A model generated the notes under the pieces. It was not told where the DNA came from, ran no database searches, and was given only the letters and a program-made list of their open reading frames with translations. Positions 1-6,623 of a stretch of DNA of 8,715 nucleotides are shown here, piece by piece (position 1 is the stretch's first letter; the number at the start of each line of letters is the position of its first letter). This DNA comes from Promethearchaeota archaeon (GTDB lineage: Archaea > Asgardarchaeota > Lokiarchaeia > Sigynarchaeales > SOKP01), in contig JAEOTL010000216.1 in assembly GCA_016839845.1 (NCBI GenBank), positions 1-8,715 on the forward strand, given 5' to 3'. The position numbers were made by a program, and so were the translations under genes.

Positions 1-975
1 AAGGTTAATTATCAACCCCAATCTATTCAATTCTACATAGAAGTAATAGAAAGATCAACAGGAATACAATTATTTTTAAATAGTGAGAATAAGACTGTTG
101 ATCCTACGTATGAAGTCACAGTTGGGCAAAATTTAAACATTTCAGTAAAGTATTATGATAACCAAACTGGAGTGCATATTGATACTGCATTACTCCAATT
201 AATCGGGGAAGGCTTATTGCTCAATTTTACAAGAAACGATGTTTTAGGACAACATTACCTCAATTTTAATACTTCATATCTAGGAATTGGAGTTAAATTA
301 TTCAGTGTAGTCGCTCAGGCAAATAATTATCAAGTTAAAACTATAGATCCGCGAATAACGGTTAAAAGAATCGATGCGTTGATAATCACGGAATCAGGAG
401 AATCACAAATTGAAGTCGAAGTTGGGGATGATGTTGAATTCAAGATTGTTTTAAACAATACGATCTTCGGGGGAACCGTTAAAAACGCCACGGTAACTTA
501 TACTTGGGCTTTTGGACCAGGAGAACTCTTGGATATAAATAATACCGGGTTGTATGAAGCTGTTTTACAAAATGTCCAAGTTGGGATTTATATTGTAACA
601 ATTAACGCCTTTGCAGGAGATAATTTTCATTTTGAAACATATGAGATTACGCTGGTGGTAACGCGTCCTATAACTGAACCAGGAGTTGATTTGAGTTGGT
701 TAATTTATGTTTTAATGGGGGCTATTGTAGGGTTGGTTTCAATTTTCGGATTGTATCAGAAACACTTTAAATATCCGCCACTAGTAAGGAAAATAAGGAA
801 GATTAAGAAAAAAATTAGAAAAGATAAAAAAATAAAGCCAATTTCGCTTCAAACACGTGAAGAACTCATTAAGAAAGAATATAATGCAAAAATCGAATCT
901 TTAGAGGGAGTATCAGACTCAATTCAAGATTCTAATGTTTATCAAATAGAAAAAAAAATAGATAGAATTAAATGA
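1..975 (+). CDS. Single-pass surface protein with tandem Ig-like domains, C-terminal part (5' end outside window)
   Basis: The frame is open from base 1 with no stop, so this is the C-terminal 324 residues of a longer protein; the GTG at 172 lies inside the frame and is probably not the true start. Two beta-rich repeats are visible, at about residues 20-125 and 126-223. Each has a 'VG..(L/V).(I/F).(V/I)' strand near its start and a 'G(V/I)....V.A.(A/N)' strand near its end, suggesting tandem Ig-like beta-sandwiches. Eight N-x-S/T sequons fall in this part, so it is probably an N-glycosylated extracellular region. One hydrophobic helix (about residues 230-252, WLIYVLMGAIVGLVSIFGLY) is followed by a strongly basic stretch (VRKIRKIKKKIRKDKK) and a tail of about 50 residues that looks helical and charged, which places the C-terminus in the cytoplasm. 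It is the first gene of a tight run with the next two genes, and its TGA overlaps the ribosome-binding site of the next one. The ligand is unknown. Topology is well supported; function is not. Confidence 0.75.
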   Translation, partial: KVNYQPQSIQFYIEVIERSTGIQLFLNSENKTVDPTYEVTVGQNLNISVKYYDNQTGVHIDTALLQLIGEGLLLNFTRNDVLGQHYLNFNTSYLGIGVKLFSVVAQANNYQVKTIDPRITVKRIDALIITESGESQIEVEVGDDVEFKIVLNNTIFGGTVKNATVTYTWAFGPGELLDINNTGLYEAVLQNVQVGIYIVTINAFAGDNFHFETYEITLVVTRPITEPGVDLSWLIYVLMGAIVGLVSIFGLYQKHFKYPPLVRKIRKIKKKIRKDKKIKPISLQTREELIKKEYNAKIESLEGVSDSIQDSNVYQIEKKIDRIK

Positions 976-978
976 GGG
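974..978 (+). promoter_or_regulatory. Ribosome-binding site GAGGG overlapping the upstream stop codon
   Basis: GAGGG begins inside the TGA of the surface-protein gene and lies 7 bases before the ATG at 986. It supports that start and implies translational coupling of the two genes. Confidence 0.6.
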
Positions 979-985
979 TTATTAA

Positions 986-2116
986 ATGCCGTTAGGATTT
1001 GTTATAACTGAATGGACTGAAGACCAAGGATTAACTGTCACTTATAGTCATCCAGAATCATTAGATATAGACTTAGATGACATGATGAGAATATTTTATG
1101 CTCATATTACAGGGGCAGGGGAAGCTGGTAATGTTCTTGTACGGTTAGAAAAAGCTCGCTCTAATGTTTCCAGTTATTTTACTGGGATGGAATCGGACAG
1201 GCCACTAATGATAAATTTAATGCTAGAATTAGGAGAAGATCCGGAAATGTTTGGCGAGGCAGTCATTTTAGAGATGAATGCTACAATATTAAATTATTTA
1301 ATCCAGATGGGTGCAAATATTTCTCAAAAATATGAGACAACTCAGGAGTTAATTAAATACTTGAAAGATGCATTATTTCTGTTAGATCGCTTGAAGAATT
1401 TGACAAGAGAACAGCGTCTGGCGCAGATTTATACTAGTCAAAAAGGTAGGACTATCCTAGGGATTTTACAAGATAGAGCCCTTTTCAGAAAAGATTTGTT
1501 AGGAATTTTAGAAGAAAAGTTAAACAAAATTATCTCAAATATTGAAATCACATTAGATCCCTTCATTAAAACTGGTTTAGTAAAACAGGATTGGGTTGAG
1601 GGTAATACTGACATTTCATTATTCCTCCTCTCAGATTTCGCTATATATAGAGCTCCCGTTACTAAATTTATTGAAGATTCCCGGAAGAATCTTCCTTCCC
1701 CAACTTTAGCTACAAAATATTACCAGGAAGCAACCAATTTTTTTATAAATTATAAACCTACACTCGAAGATAGTTTAAGGATTGCTAGTAATATGATAAA
1801 TCCAGATAAATATGATTATATTACACTTTTTCGGGATAGGGCCTATCCCTTGAACAAGATCCCTAGAGGTCCTGGAGAGAGTGTAGAGCAAATCGAAAAC
1901 TTTCTAAAAGCTATGGAGGAAGATAGAATCATCACGATACTTAGAGATGAAAGCAATGTTGAATGGGTGTTTTTACTCACGGATGTGGTTACGGATACTT
2001 TTTATCCTGAATACTTAATTGAAAAAATTCGTAGTTATAGAATGGAAGGAAAATTAAATAAGAATGTAGCTATAAAGCATTTGGAATTGCTCGAAGAAAA
2101 CTATAAAAAAAAGTAA
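986..2116 (+). CDS. Cytosolic protein with longin/roadblock-like N-terminus and two probable winged-helix regions
   Basis: This 376-residue protein has no signal peptide or membrane segment. Residues 1-110 follow a beta-beta-alpha-beta-beta-alpha order: FVITEWTEDQG and LTVTYSHP strands, a DIDLDDMMRIFYAHI helix, NVLVRLEKARSNVSSYFTG strands, then an acidic loop and a long helix. This resembles longin or roadblock-type domains, which in Asgard archaea and eukaryotes often work with small GTPases or as dimerising platforms. Residues 140-222 (iLgiLqDrAlfRkdLl, an ITLDPFIKTGLVK helix, LFLLSDFAIYRAP) and 260-345 (phNKIP...FLKAMEEDRIITILR...WVFLLTDV) each look like a winged helix. The C-terminus is basic and helical. 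The gene lies 10 bases after the surface-protein gene and 14 bases before the coiled-coil gene, so the three are probably co-transcribed. I recognise no named family. Domain assignments are fold-level inferences; the gene itself is secure. Stop is TAA. Confidence 0.8.
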   Translation: MPLGFVITEWTEDQGLTVTYSHPESLDIDLDDMMRIFYAHITGAGEAGNVLVRLEKARSNVSSYFTGMESDRPLMINLMLELGEDPEMFGEAVILEMNATILNYLIQMGANISQKYETTQELIKYLKDALFLLDRLKNLTREQRLAQIYTSQKGRTILGILQDRALFRKDLLGILEEKLNKIISNIEITLDPFIKTGLVKQDWVEGNTDISLFLLSDFAIYRAPVTKFIEDSRKNLPSPTLATKYYQEATNFFINYKPTLEDSLRIASNMINPDKYDYITLFRDRAYPLNKIPRGPGESVEQIENFLKAMEEDRIITILRDESNVEWVFLLTDVVTDTFYPEYLIEKIRSYRMEGKLNKNVAIKHLELLEENYKKK

Positions 2117-2122
2117 GGTGAT
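2115..2122 (+). promoter_or_regulatory. Strong ribosome-binding site AAGGTGAT
   Basis: AAGGTGAT matches the complement of the archaeal 16S 3' end (AGGAGGTGAT). It overlaps the stop of the preceding gene and lies 8 bases before the ATG at 2131. It fixes that start and points to coupled translation. Confidence 0.75.
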
Positions 2123-2130
2123 ATTTCAGT

Positions 2131-4083
2131 ATGGCTGAAGAAAAGGATTCAGCAACAAAACAAGTATTAGAACTTATAGGATTAGCCCATGATGAAGTAA
2201 ATACATATTTCAAAATTACTGGGCGAGGCCCTGTAATGGTCGGTGAGATTTCTCTCATAGCAGATGTTTCTGAAGAAAGGGCGGGAGAAATCGCTTCCAC
2301 ATTATATCATAAGGGACTACTCAAACAAATTCCAGGTAAAACCCCTATTTATGAGGCGCTACCACCATATGCTGCACTTTTGGGTCAAATCCATCAGTTT
2401 AAAGAAACTATTAAGACTTTTCAACAAGTAACTCCCATAAATATACAAGAAAGATTTGATTCCTTGGAGTCACATTCAGATAAGCTTAAAAAATTGGATG
2501 ATTATCGAACATACATTCAAGTAATGAAGACCAAATTACCTCAGCAAATTAAAACTCAATTTGAAAAGTTTGAGAATGAGCTTGAGCAAGTTAAACGATT
2601 TCAAGATGTAAGAGGTTTTATTCTTAATTTAAAAGAAATAGTTCCAGCTGAAATTACAAAAGATTTTGGCTTACTAGAAGAAAGTCTTGAATCTATGAAG
2701 ACTGAAATATCAAGCCGTTTTGAAAAGCAGTTTAGAATCGGGGCTCTAAAGAGTATGGCCGAAAAAATCGTTTCCAGGGTAATATCTGAACAATTCATGG
2801 AAATTACAAAGATTTTTAAAAATAAATTTGTTCAGACGACACAGAATATGCTCGATCAAGTAATAGGACAATTGGGAAGCATTTCTGACACTGCTGGTGA
2901 AATCAGTACCGATTTAGGCACTGTATTTTCTGATATCGAAGTCGGGTTAAAAACTACTTTGGAAGATCTAGATCGAAGAGTTTCTGGAGTTTATGATGAT
3001 ATCATAAACGGGATTCAGGATTTAAAAGACTTATTTAAGAAGGAAATTTTCGAGACAATTCAGAATGACATCATCAGCAACATCATCAGAGAGTTAGAAA
3101 GTTCTGAATTGACAATGAATGAATTCTGGAAGCGCTCAAAAGAAGCTTCACTCTTGAGTTTTAAAGATGTGTGGTTTGTTAGAAGTGTCGAAGGTATTAA
3201 AGCACAAATTAATGAATCTCTTACTCGTGTGAAGATGCGTGTCCATATTATTGCACCAAAATTGGAAGATATTGACATAGTAGCACTTTCACAATTAAAA
3301 AGTCATGTTAATATTAGAATATCAACTAATTTTGATCTCGATGACCCTGCGGATAAGGCGAGGTTTAACCAATTTATAGATCTCCCAAATTTTGCGATAC
3401 GACATTACGGTCGAGAAAATCTATGGTCAATAAACAAAGATTTCGAGGAGGTAATTGTTTGCGTCTTGTCGAAAACTGAAGAGGGTGAACATCAAGTTGC
3501 GGGGATGGGTTCTGTTCTCGAGGAACATGTAAAATTGTTTGCTGGAGTTTTAGAAGATGTATGGATTCAATCCAAAAAACTGGATCAAGTTGAAGTGTTA
3601 CAGTCTTTAAAAACAACAATCCAACCGCAATCTTTAGGAGAAAGAAGTACACCCATACCTAGACCTTCATTACCTAAGACACCAGAAAAAGTAGCATCCA
3701 CGACTACGGAATCACCCTCCAGTATACTGACCCCATCAATTCAACCAAAACCAGCTACACAACCAGAGCAAATTTCAAGACCTCCGGAGCCCAAACCCCA
3801 AACTGATTATTCTACAGGTTTTGCGGGAACCACTGATGATTTTCTTACTACTCAATTTGATAAGATTATAAATGATTTATCTAGCATGACGGGGTATGCA
3901 ATTGCATCTAGTCTGCAAAGTCTACAAGATGACATTCTAGAGAGAAAAGGTTTTAGTGTTGTGCTTCGTCAAATGAGATTAAGCATAACTGAACTTAAAG
4001 CTAATCCAAATTTATTAAATCCTACTGAATTACAAGGATTGATGAATAAGATTAAGTTCTGGAGATCGAAATTAAGAATTTAA
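2131..4083 (+). CDS. TrmB-like winged-helix protein with long coiled-coil region and PLD-like domain
   Basis: This 650-residue cytosolic protein begins with a TrmB-type winged helix (residues 10-85: LELIGLAHDEVNTYF, GEISLIADVSEERAGEIAST, LYHKGLLKQIPGKTPIYEALPP). A long, mostly helical stretch follows (about 85-340), rich in Lys/Glu with regular hydrophobic spacing, probably coiled coil. Residues 345-485 (VWFVRSVEGIKAQINESL, VHIIAPKLEDID, VNIRISTNF, NFAIRHYG) resemble the PLD-like effector domain found C-terminal to TrmB winged helices; no catalytic HxK motif is present. Residues 495-560 form a Pro/Ser/Thr/Gln linker, and 565-650 a helical C-terminal domain. Classical TrmB regulators bind sugars and are much shorter, usually about 250-350 residues. 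The extra helical region and tail suggest a scaffold or tether, not a simple sugar regulator. As last gene of the three-gene run, it probably works with the two proteins upstream. DNA binding is possible but unproven. Stop is TAA. Confidence 0.82.
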   Translation: MAEEKDSATKQVLELIGLAHDEVNTYFKITGRGPVMVGEISLIADVSEERAGEIASTLYHKGLLKQIPGKTPIYEALPPYAALLGQIHQFKETIKTFQQVTPINIQERFDSLESHSDKLKKLDDYRTYIQVMKTKLPQQIKTQFEKFENELEQVKRFQDVRGFILNLKEIVPAEITKDFGLLEESLESMKTEISSRFEKQFRIGALKSMAEKIVSRVISEQFMEITKIFKNKFVQTTQNMLDQVIGQLGSISDTAGEISTDLGTVFSDIEVGLKTTLEDLDRRVSGVYDDIINGIQDLKDLFKKEIFETIQNDIISNIIRELESSELTMNEFWKRSKEASLLSFKDVWFVRSVEGIKAQINESLTRVKMRVHIIAPKLEDIDIVALSQLKSHVNIRISTNFDLDDPADKARFNQFIDLPNFAIRHYGRENLWSINKDFEEVIVCVLSKTEEGEHQVAGMGSVLEEHVKLFAGVLEDVWIQSKKLDQVEVLQSLKTTIQPQSLGERSTPIPRPSLPKTPEKVASTTTESPSSILTPSIQPKPATQPEQISRPPEPKPQTDYSTGFAGTTDDFLTTQFDKIINDLSSMTGYAIASSLQSLQDDILERKGFSVVLRQMRLSITELKANPNLLNPTELQGLMNKIKFWRSKLRI

Positions 4084-4087
4084 TTCA

Positions 4088-4094
4088 TTTTTTT
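4088..4094 (+). terminator. T-run terminator for the three-gene operon
   Basis: Seven consecutive T residues start 4 bases after the TAA of the TrmB-like gene, with no hairpin, as is typical of archaeal termination. The run overlaps the stop codon of the convergent gene on the other strand. Confidence 0.5.
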
Positions 4095-5163
4095 ACAGGT
4101 TGAAAAGATAAGGATCGACAATCCCCAGATATTTTTCAACCACCATCAAGATTTCTTCCTTTGTACCACTGTATCCGAAGAGTTGGTGCGTAGCTTTACC
4201 ATGGGAAGTATTGTCTGTTGTTGTGAAGGGTTTTAGTTGAAGTTCTATCTCCCCAAAGCCAAGTATTGGTTTGTTCGGTGAGTCCGAATTGTAAGATTGA
4301 ATAACTCCTATTTCCGAATTAGGATGATCCCGAGCAACATCAAAACATTCAGATTGCTTTTCTGGTATATCCTCTGATATTTTTACTATGAAGAAGTACT
4401 CTTCGGATTGCGGAATTTTCACTACATATCCAATCTTGGCATGCCTTTCAAAATTAATATCTTCAGGTCTAATCGCAAGTTTGTAAATTTCATTCACATC
4501 AATTTTGAAGGTTATATGAGTATCAGAAACTTTTAATCGATCATCTGGTATGAGACTAAAATATGAGAGTGGAGTAGGGTTACTTTTGGTAGGAATTAGA
4601 ACCGTCCCGGGAGCATTTAATCCGCCTGAAATAACCTGAGTTAAGCTCCATCCATTAACTTCCAAACCGGGTCTATAAAGAATACAATCATCGAGAATTT
4701 CAACCCCACAATAACTAATCCCTGTAGTATAGGGCTCCGCTATTAGCTTAATTTGACGTGTAATTTCTCCTCGCGTACCTTGTTTAGTCCTTTGATTCAA
4801 TACAAAGATATTACTTGAAACAGTGCAACTTGTTTCTGAGGACCATAAAGTCTCATAATTTGCAGGATCTAAAGATGATTGACACTCCCAGTCTTCAAAT
4901 GATTCTGGTTTCTTATAGAAGAAATCTCGTTCAGGGCTTATCCAATATCTTTCCCCGCCGATTTCATGAGTCCTTGATTTTATTATCTCTTGGATGTTAG
5001 AGTTAACCCATAGTAAGTTATAAGAGTTATCTTTAGGAAACAATCCTAAAACTCGTCCTCCATATTCAGATATAACAGCAGTACTACCATTCGAGGTTAA
5101 TTCTGTAAATGACGAATTTTCTTCAAGTTGACTAATTAGCATTTCCTTTGTGAAATAATTCAT
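4093..5163 (-). CDS. Hypothetical protein, probable galactose-mutarotase-like beta-sandwich
   Basis: This 356-residue soluble protein has no signal peptide. Features near the N-terminus are STAVISEYGGRVLGLFP (residues 27-43), LLWVNS (50-55), IGGERYWISPERDFFY (68-83) and a DWECQSSLDPANY segment (91-103). A strand-then-'GGRvl.l', then 'WvN', then 'GGE..W..PE' order is the pattern I associate with mutarotase-like sugar-binding proteins such as the DUF6786 group. The rest is beta-rich and ends with FGEIELQLKPF (303-313), consistent with a large beta-sandwich. Substrate and catalysis are unknown, and the classical aldose-1-epimerase His/His/Glu set cannot be placed with certainty. The ATG at 5163 is the first start in a frame open further upstream; no strong ribosome-binding site precedes it. 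It lies 64 bases downstream of the interrupted peptidase gene on the same strand and may share its transcript. It converges on the TrmB-like gene with only 9 bases between stops. The gene is secure; the fold is tentative. Confidence 0.72.
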   Translation of the reverse strand: MNYFTKEMLISQLEENSSFTELTSNGSTAVISEYGGRVLGLFPKDNSYNLLWVNSNIQEIIKSRTHEIGGERYWISPERDFFYKKPESFEDWECQSSLDPANYETLWSSETSCTVSSNIFVLNQRTKQGTRGEITRQIKLIAEPYTTGISYCGVEILDDCILYRPGLEVNGWSLTQVISGGLNAPGTVLIPTKSNPTPLSYFSLIPDDRLKVSDTHITFKIDVNEIYKLAIRPEDINFERHAKIGYVVKIPQSEEYFFIVKISEDIPEKQSECFDVARDHPNSEIGVIQSYNSDSPNKPILGFGEIELQLKPFTTTDNTSHGKATHQLFGYSGTKEEILMVVEKYLGIVDPYLFNL

Positions 5164-5227
5164 ACTCTTTGATAAGGATGAGAAAGATAAAATAGTTACA
5201 CATTCCTGTTTTAATATTAGGTCTGAT

Positions 5228-5899
5228 TTAATTATCTTTTTTCGGGGAGGGAATTACCCAGTTACCTTCTTTATAAACAACTTCATCATCAGCTAGGATT
5301 TTTGAACCTGGTACTCTCATATCTTTTAAGAGATCCCAGTGTATAGCACTTTCATTTTTTGAGCCGGTTTTTTTAAACCCTCTGCCCAGACCACAATGTA
5401 TAGTACCTCCTATTTTCTCATCAAACATCATATTTTTTGTGAATTGAGTTATCCCATAATTAGTACCAATGGCAAATTCTCCCATTATATTAGCATTTTC
5501 AAATTTAAGTATCTCGTTAAGAAGCTCTTCACCTTTTTGCGCTGATACTCCTGTAACAATTCCATCTTTAAACTCTAAATAGATATCTTCAATTTCATTC
5601 CCCAAATAAATCCCCGGATAAGTAAACCTAATCCTTCCATTAACAGAATCCTCTACTGGACTTGTATAAATTTCTCCATCTGGTAAATTATAATGTCCGT
5701 AACTACCAAGCCACTTTCTTCCCTTCATGGAAAACTCCAAATCTGTATCTTCTCCCAATACTTGAAATTTCTCGAATCTATTTATGTAATCAACATATTT
5801 TTGCAGTCTTTTTTCCATATTTTTCCATTCTTGAATAGGATCTTCTTTATCAAGAAATATAGCTTTACTTACAAAATCAATATAAGAAGACAAATCCAT
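5228..5899 (-). CDS. M29 aminopeptidase, C-terminal catalytic fragment (223 residues from internal ATG)
   Basis: This part holds the metal site. By alignment from memory with S. aureus AmpS-type proteins, the expected ligands are Glu83 (EIYTSPVEDSVNG), Glu141 (GEFAIGTNYGI), His168 (GGTIHCGLG), and His187 and Asp189 (ESAIHWDL). The position 7 residues after the first His, usually a conserved Tyr, is Phe175 (GRGFKKTG). The upstream frame continues to the TAA at 5974-5972, so this ATG is the family's internal Met (the 'AQ.A.M' site) and not an evolved start. AGGA lies 7 bases before it, so independent translation is conceivable, but those bases are also explained by the conserved protein sequence. 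The gene ends with TAA at 5230-5228, 64 bases before the mutarotase-like gene. Confidence 0.72.
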   Translation of the reverse strand: MDLSSYIDFVSKAIFLDKEDPIQEWKNMEKRLQKYVDYINRFEKFQVLGEDTDLEFSMKGRKWLGSYGHYNLPDGEIYTSPVEDSVNGRIRFTYPGIYLGNEIEDIYLEFKDGIVTGVSAQKGEELLNEILKFENANIMGEFAIGTNYGITQFTKNMMFDEKIGGTIHCGLGRGFKKTGSKNESAIHWDLLKDMRVPGSKILADDEVVYKEGNWVIPSPKKDN

Positions 5900-5971
5900 A
5901 TTTGCATCCTGCGCTAACGAGTTGCAAGGAAATGGGATGAAGCCACAAACCCTAAATTCACCCTTTGTTTC

Positions 5972-5974
5972 TTA
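5972..5974 (-). other. Single in-frame TAA splitting the M29 gene
   Basis: The minus-strand context is GAA TAA GAA ACA AAG. The codons on both sides are in the same frame and encode M29-like sequence. One base change would restore Glu, Lys, Gln, Leu, Ser or Tyr. The position falls in a variable charged helix of the family, so almost any of these would be tolerated. Confidence 0.8.
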
Positions 5975-6361
5975 TTCCCAAACTATTTTCATCCCCTCTT
6001 TTCGTTTTTCTGAGCCTCTACGTTTCGTAAGTTTCTTAGGATCTATTAAACTCAAACGTTTTGTGTTATATTCTGCTCTGATCAAAATAAAACAATCAAA
6101 TTCTTTATAAATATATGTCTCGACATCATCAAAATATGATAGCTGCTCTTCAGAACCATATTTATATAATAATTCATCTATTCCTTCAATTCCTATATCC
6201 AAATACGGATGAGCTCCAGCTTTTAAAACTTCAACATATATTGCACGTATAAGTTCCTCAGCCATCGCAGGACTATCAATAATAACTCTTTCTCCCTTTT
6301 TAATATTTAATGAGTAATTTACCACTAGTTGGGCATATTTTTCATACATTGGATTAATCAT
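5972..6361 (-). CDS. M29 aminopeptidase, N-terminal domain fragment (129 residues)
   Basis: MINPMYEKYAQLVVNYSLNI-type opening, KKGERVIIDSPAMAEELIRA, an EVLKAGAHPYL segment and the IRAEYNTKRLSLIDP motif match the non-catalytic N-terminal domain of M29 peptidases. That domain helps shape the dimer and the substrate chamber. It carries none of the metal ligands. The start at 6361 matches the family's N-terminus; no clear ribosome-binding site precedes it. An AT-rich stretch 23-32 bases upstream (6384-6393, TATTTATTAG on the minus strand) could be a TATA element of a near-leaderless transcript. The fragment ends at the TAA at 5974-5972. Confidence 0.7.
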   Translation of the reverse strand: MINPMYEKYAQLVVNYSLNIKKGERVIIDSPAMAEELIRAIYVEVLKAGAHPYLDIGIEGIDELLYKYGSEEQLSYFDDVETYIYKEFDCFILIRAEYNTKRLSLIDPKKLTKRRGSEKRKEGMKIVWE

Positions 6362-6623
6362 ATTTTGAAAATAAGTACTCGTCTAATAAATACAATTCTT
6401 TTTTGAGGTTTTGGATCTTCGTGAAAGTGTACTTTTACGTTCTAATGTATATCTGAAGATGTCATCTTGATAATATCGTGATAATATTCCCCCTAATTTC
6501 ATTTTCAATCTAAAAAAGTCCTAATAACTAAGTTTTCTGCATGAAAATTGATAAATTATTACGCTAGATTTTATTTTAAATGTTCATTAATTGTATTAAA
6601 AAAGAATTCAATTAGATGATTTT
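6362..6623. promoter_or_regulatory. Divergent intergenic region with palindromes and a direct repeat
   Basis: This spacer separates the minus-strand peptidase gene from the plus-strand VOC gene. It holds a 20-base imperfect palindrome at 6420-6439 (CGTGAAAGT-GT-ACTTTTACG, one mismatched pair), a second palindrome at 6456-6468 (AAGATG-T-CATCTT), and GATAATAT repeated directly at 6469-6476 and 6480-6487, 11 bases apart. No RNA gene or small ORF of note was seen. Their clustering suggests an operator or enhancer, but nothing identifies the regulator. Confidence 0.35.
6571..6581 (+). promoter_or_regulatory. Possible TATA element for the VOC gene
   Basis: TTATTTTAAAT lies about 43 bases before the ATG at 6624, where a TATA box with a short leader would sit. 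In such AT-rich DNA this is weak support. Confidence 0.25.

Larger units (their letters stand above)
5228..6361 (-). pseudogene. M29-family aminopeptidase interrupted by one in-frame TAA
   Basis: Read through, this is one frame of 378 codons including the terminal stop, matching the usual M29 (thermophilic metallopeptidase, AmpS/AmpT-type) length of about 370 residues. The family's N-terminal domain is encoded by 6361-5975, then a single TAA at 5974-5972, then 24 further codons in the same frame with family-like sequence (GEFRVCGFIPFPCNSLAQDA), then the catalytic half from 5899. No bases are inserted or lost around the stop. Intact family members are cytosolic two-metal exopeptidases that remove N-terminal residues from peptides. 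TAA also ends at least four other genes in this window, so general reassignment is unlikely. The most likely explanations are a recent nonsense mutation or a base-call or assembly error; two separately made half-proteins or occasional read-through are possible. The two open parts are listed separately. Confidence 0.75.

Noticed and set aside
172..174. GTG at 172 as the start of the surface-protein gene
   Set aside because: The frame is open to base 1 and the upstream residues contain the first half of the first Ig-like repeat, so the true start lies outside the window.
2070..3652. Several minus-strand open frames of 65-92 codons opposite the TrmB-like gene
   Set aside because: They lie entirely or almost entirely within well-supported plus-strand genes, show no domain sequence, and have no ribosome-binding site or spacing suggestive of real genes.
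3610..3812. Pro/Ser/Thr/Gln-rich stretch as a nucleotide repeat or array
   Set aside because: It is a normal low-complexity protein linker without regular repeat units at DNA or protein level.
5900..5971. A programmed frameshift between the two M29 parts
   Set aside because: Both parts are in the same reading frame and the 24 codons between stop and internal ATG encode family-like sequence, so no frame change is needed.
5972..5974. Recoding of the internal stop as pyrrolysine or selenocysteine
   Set aside because: The codon is TAA, whereas pyrrolysine uses TAG and selenocysteine TGA; I know of no archaeal recoding of TAA, and TAA is the normal stop of neighbouring genes.
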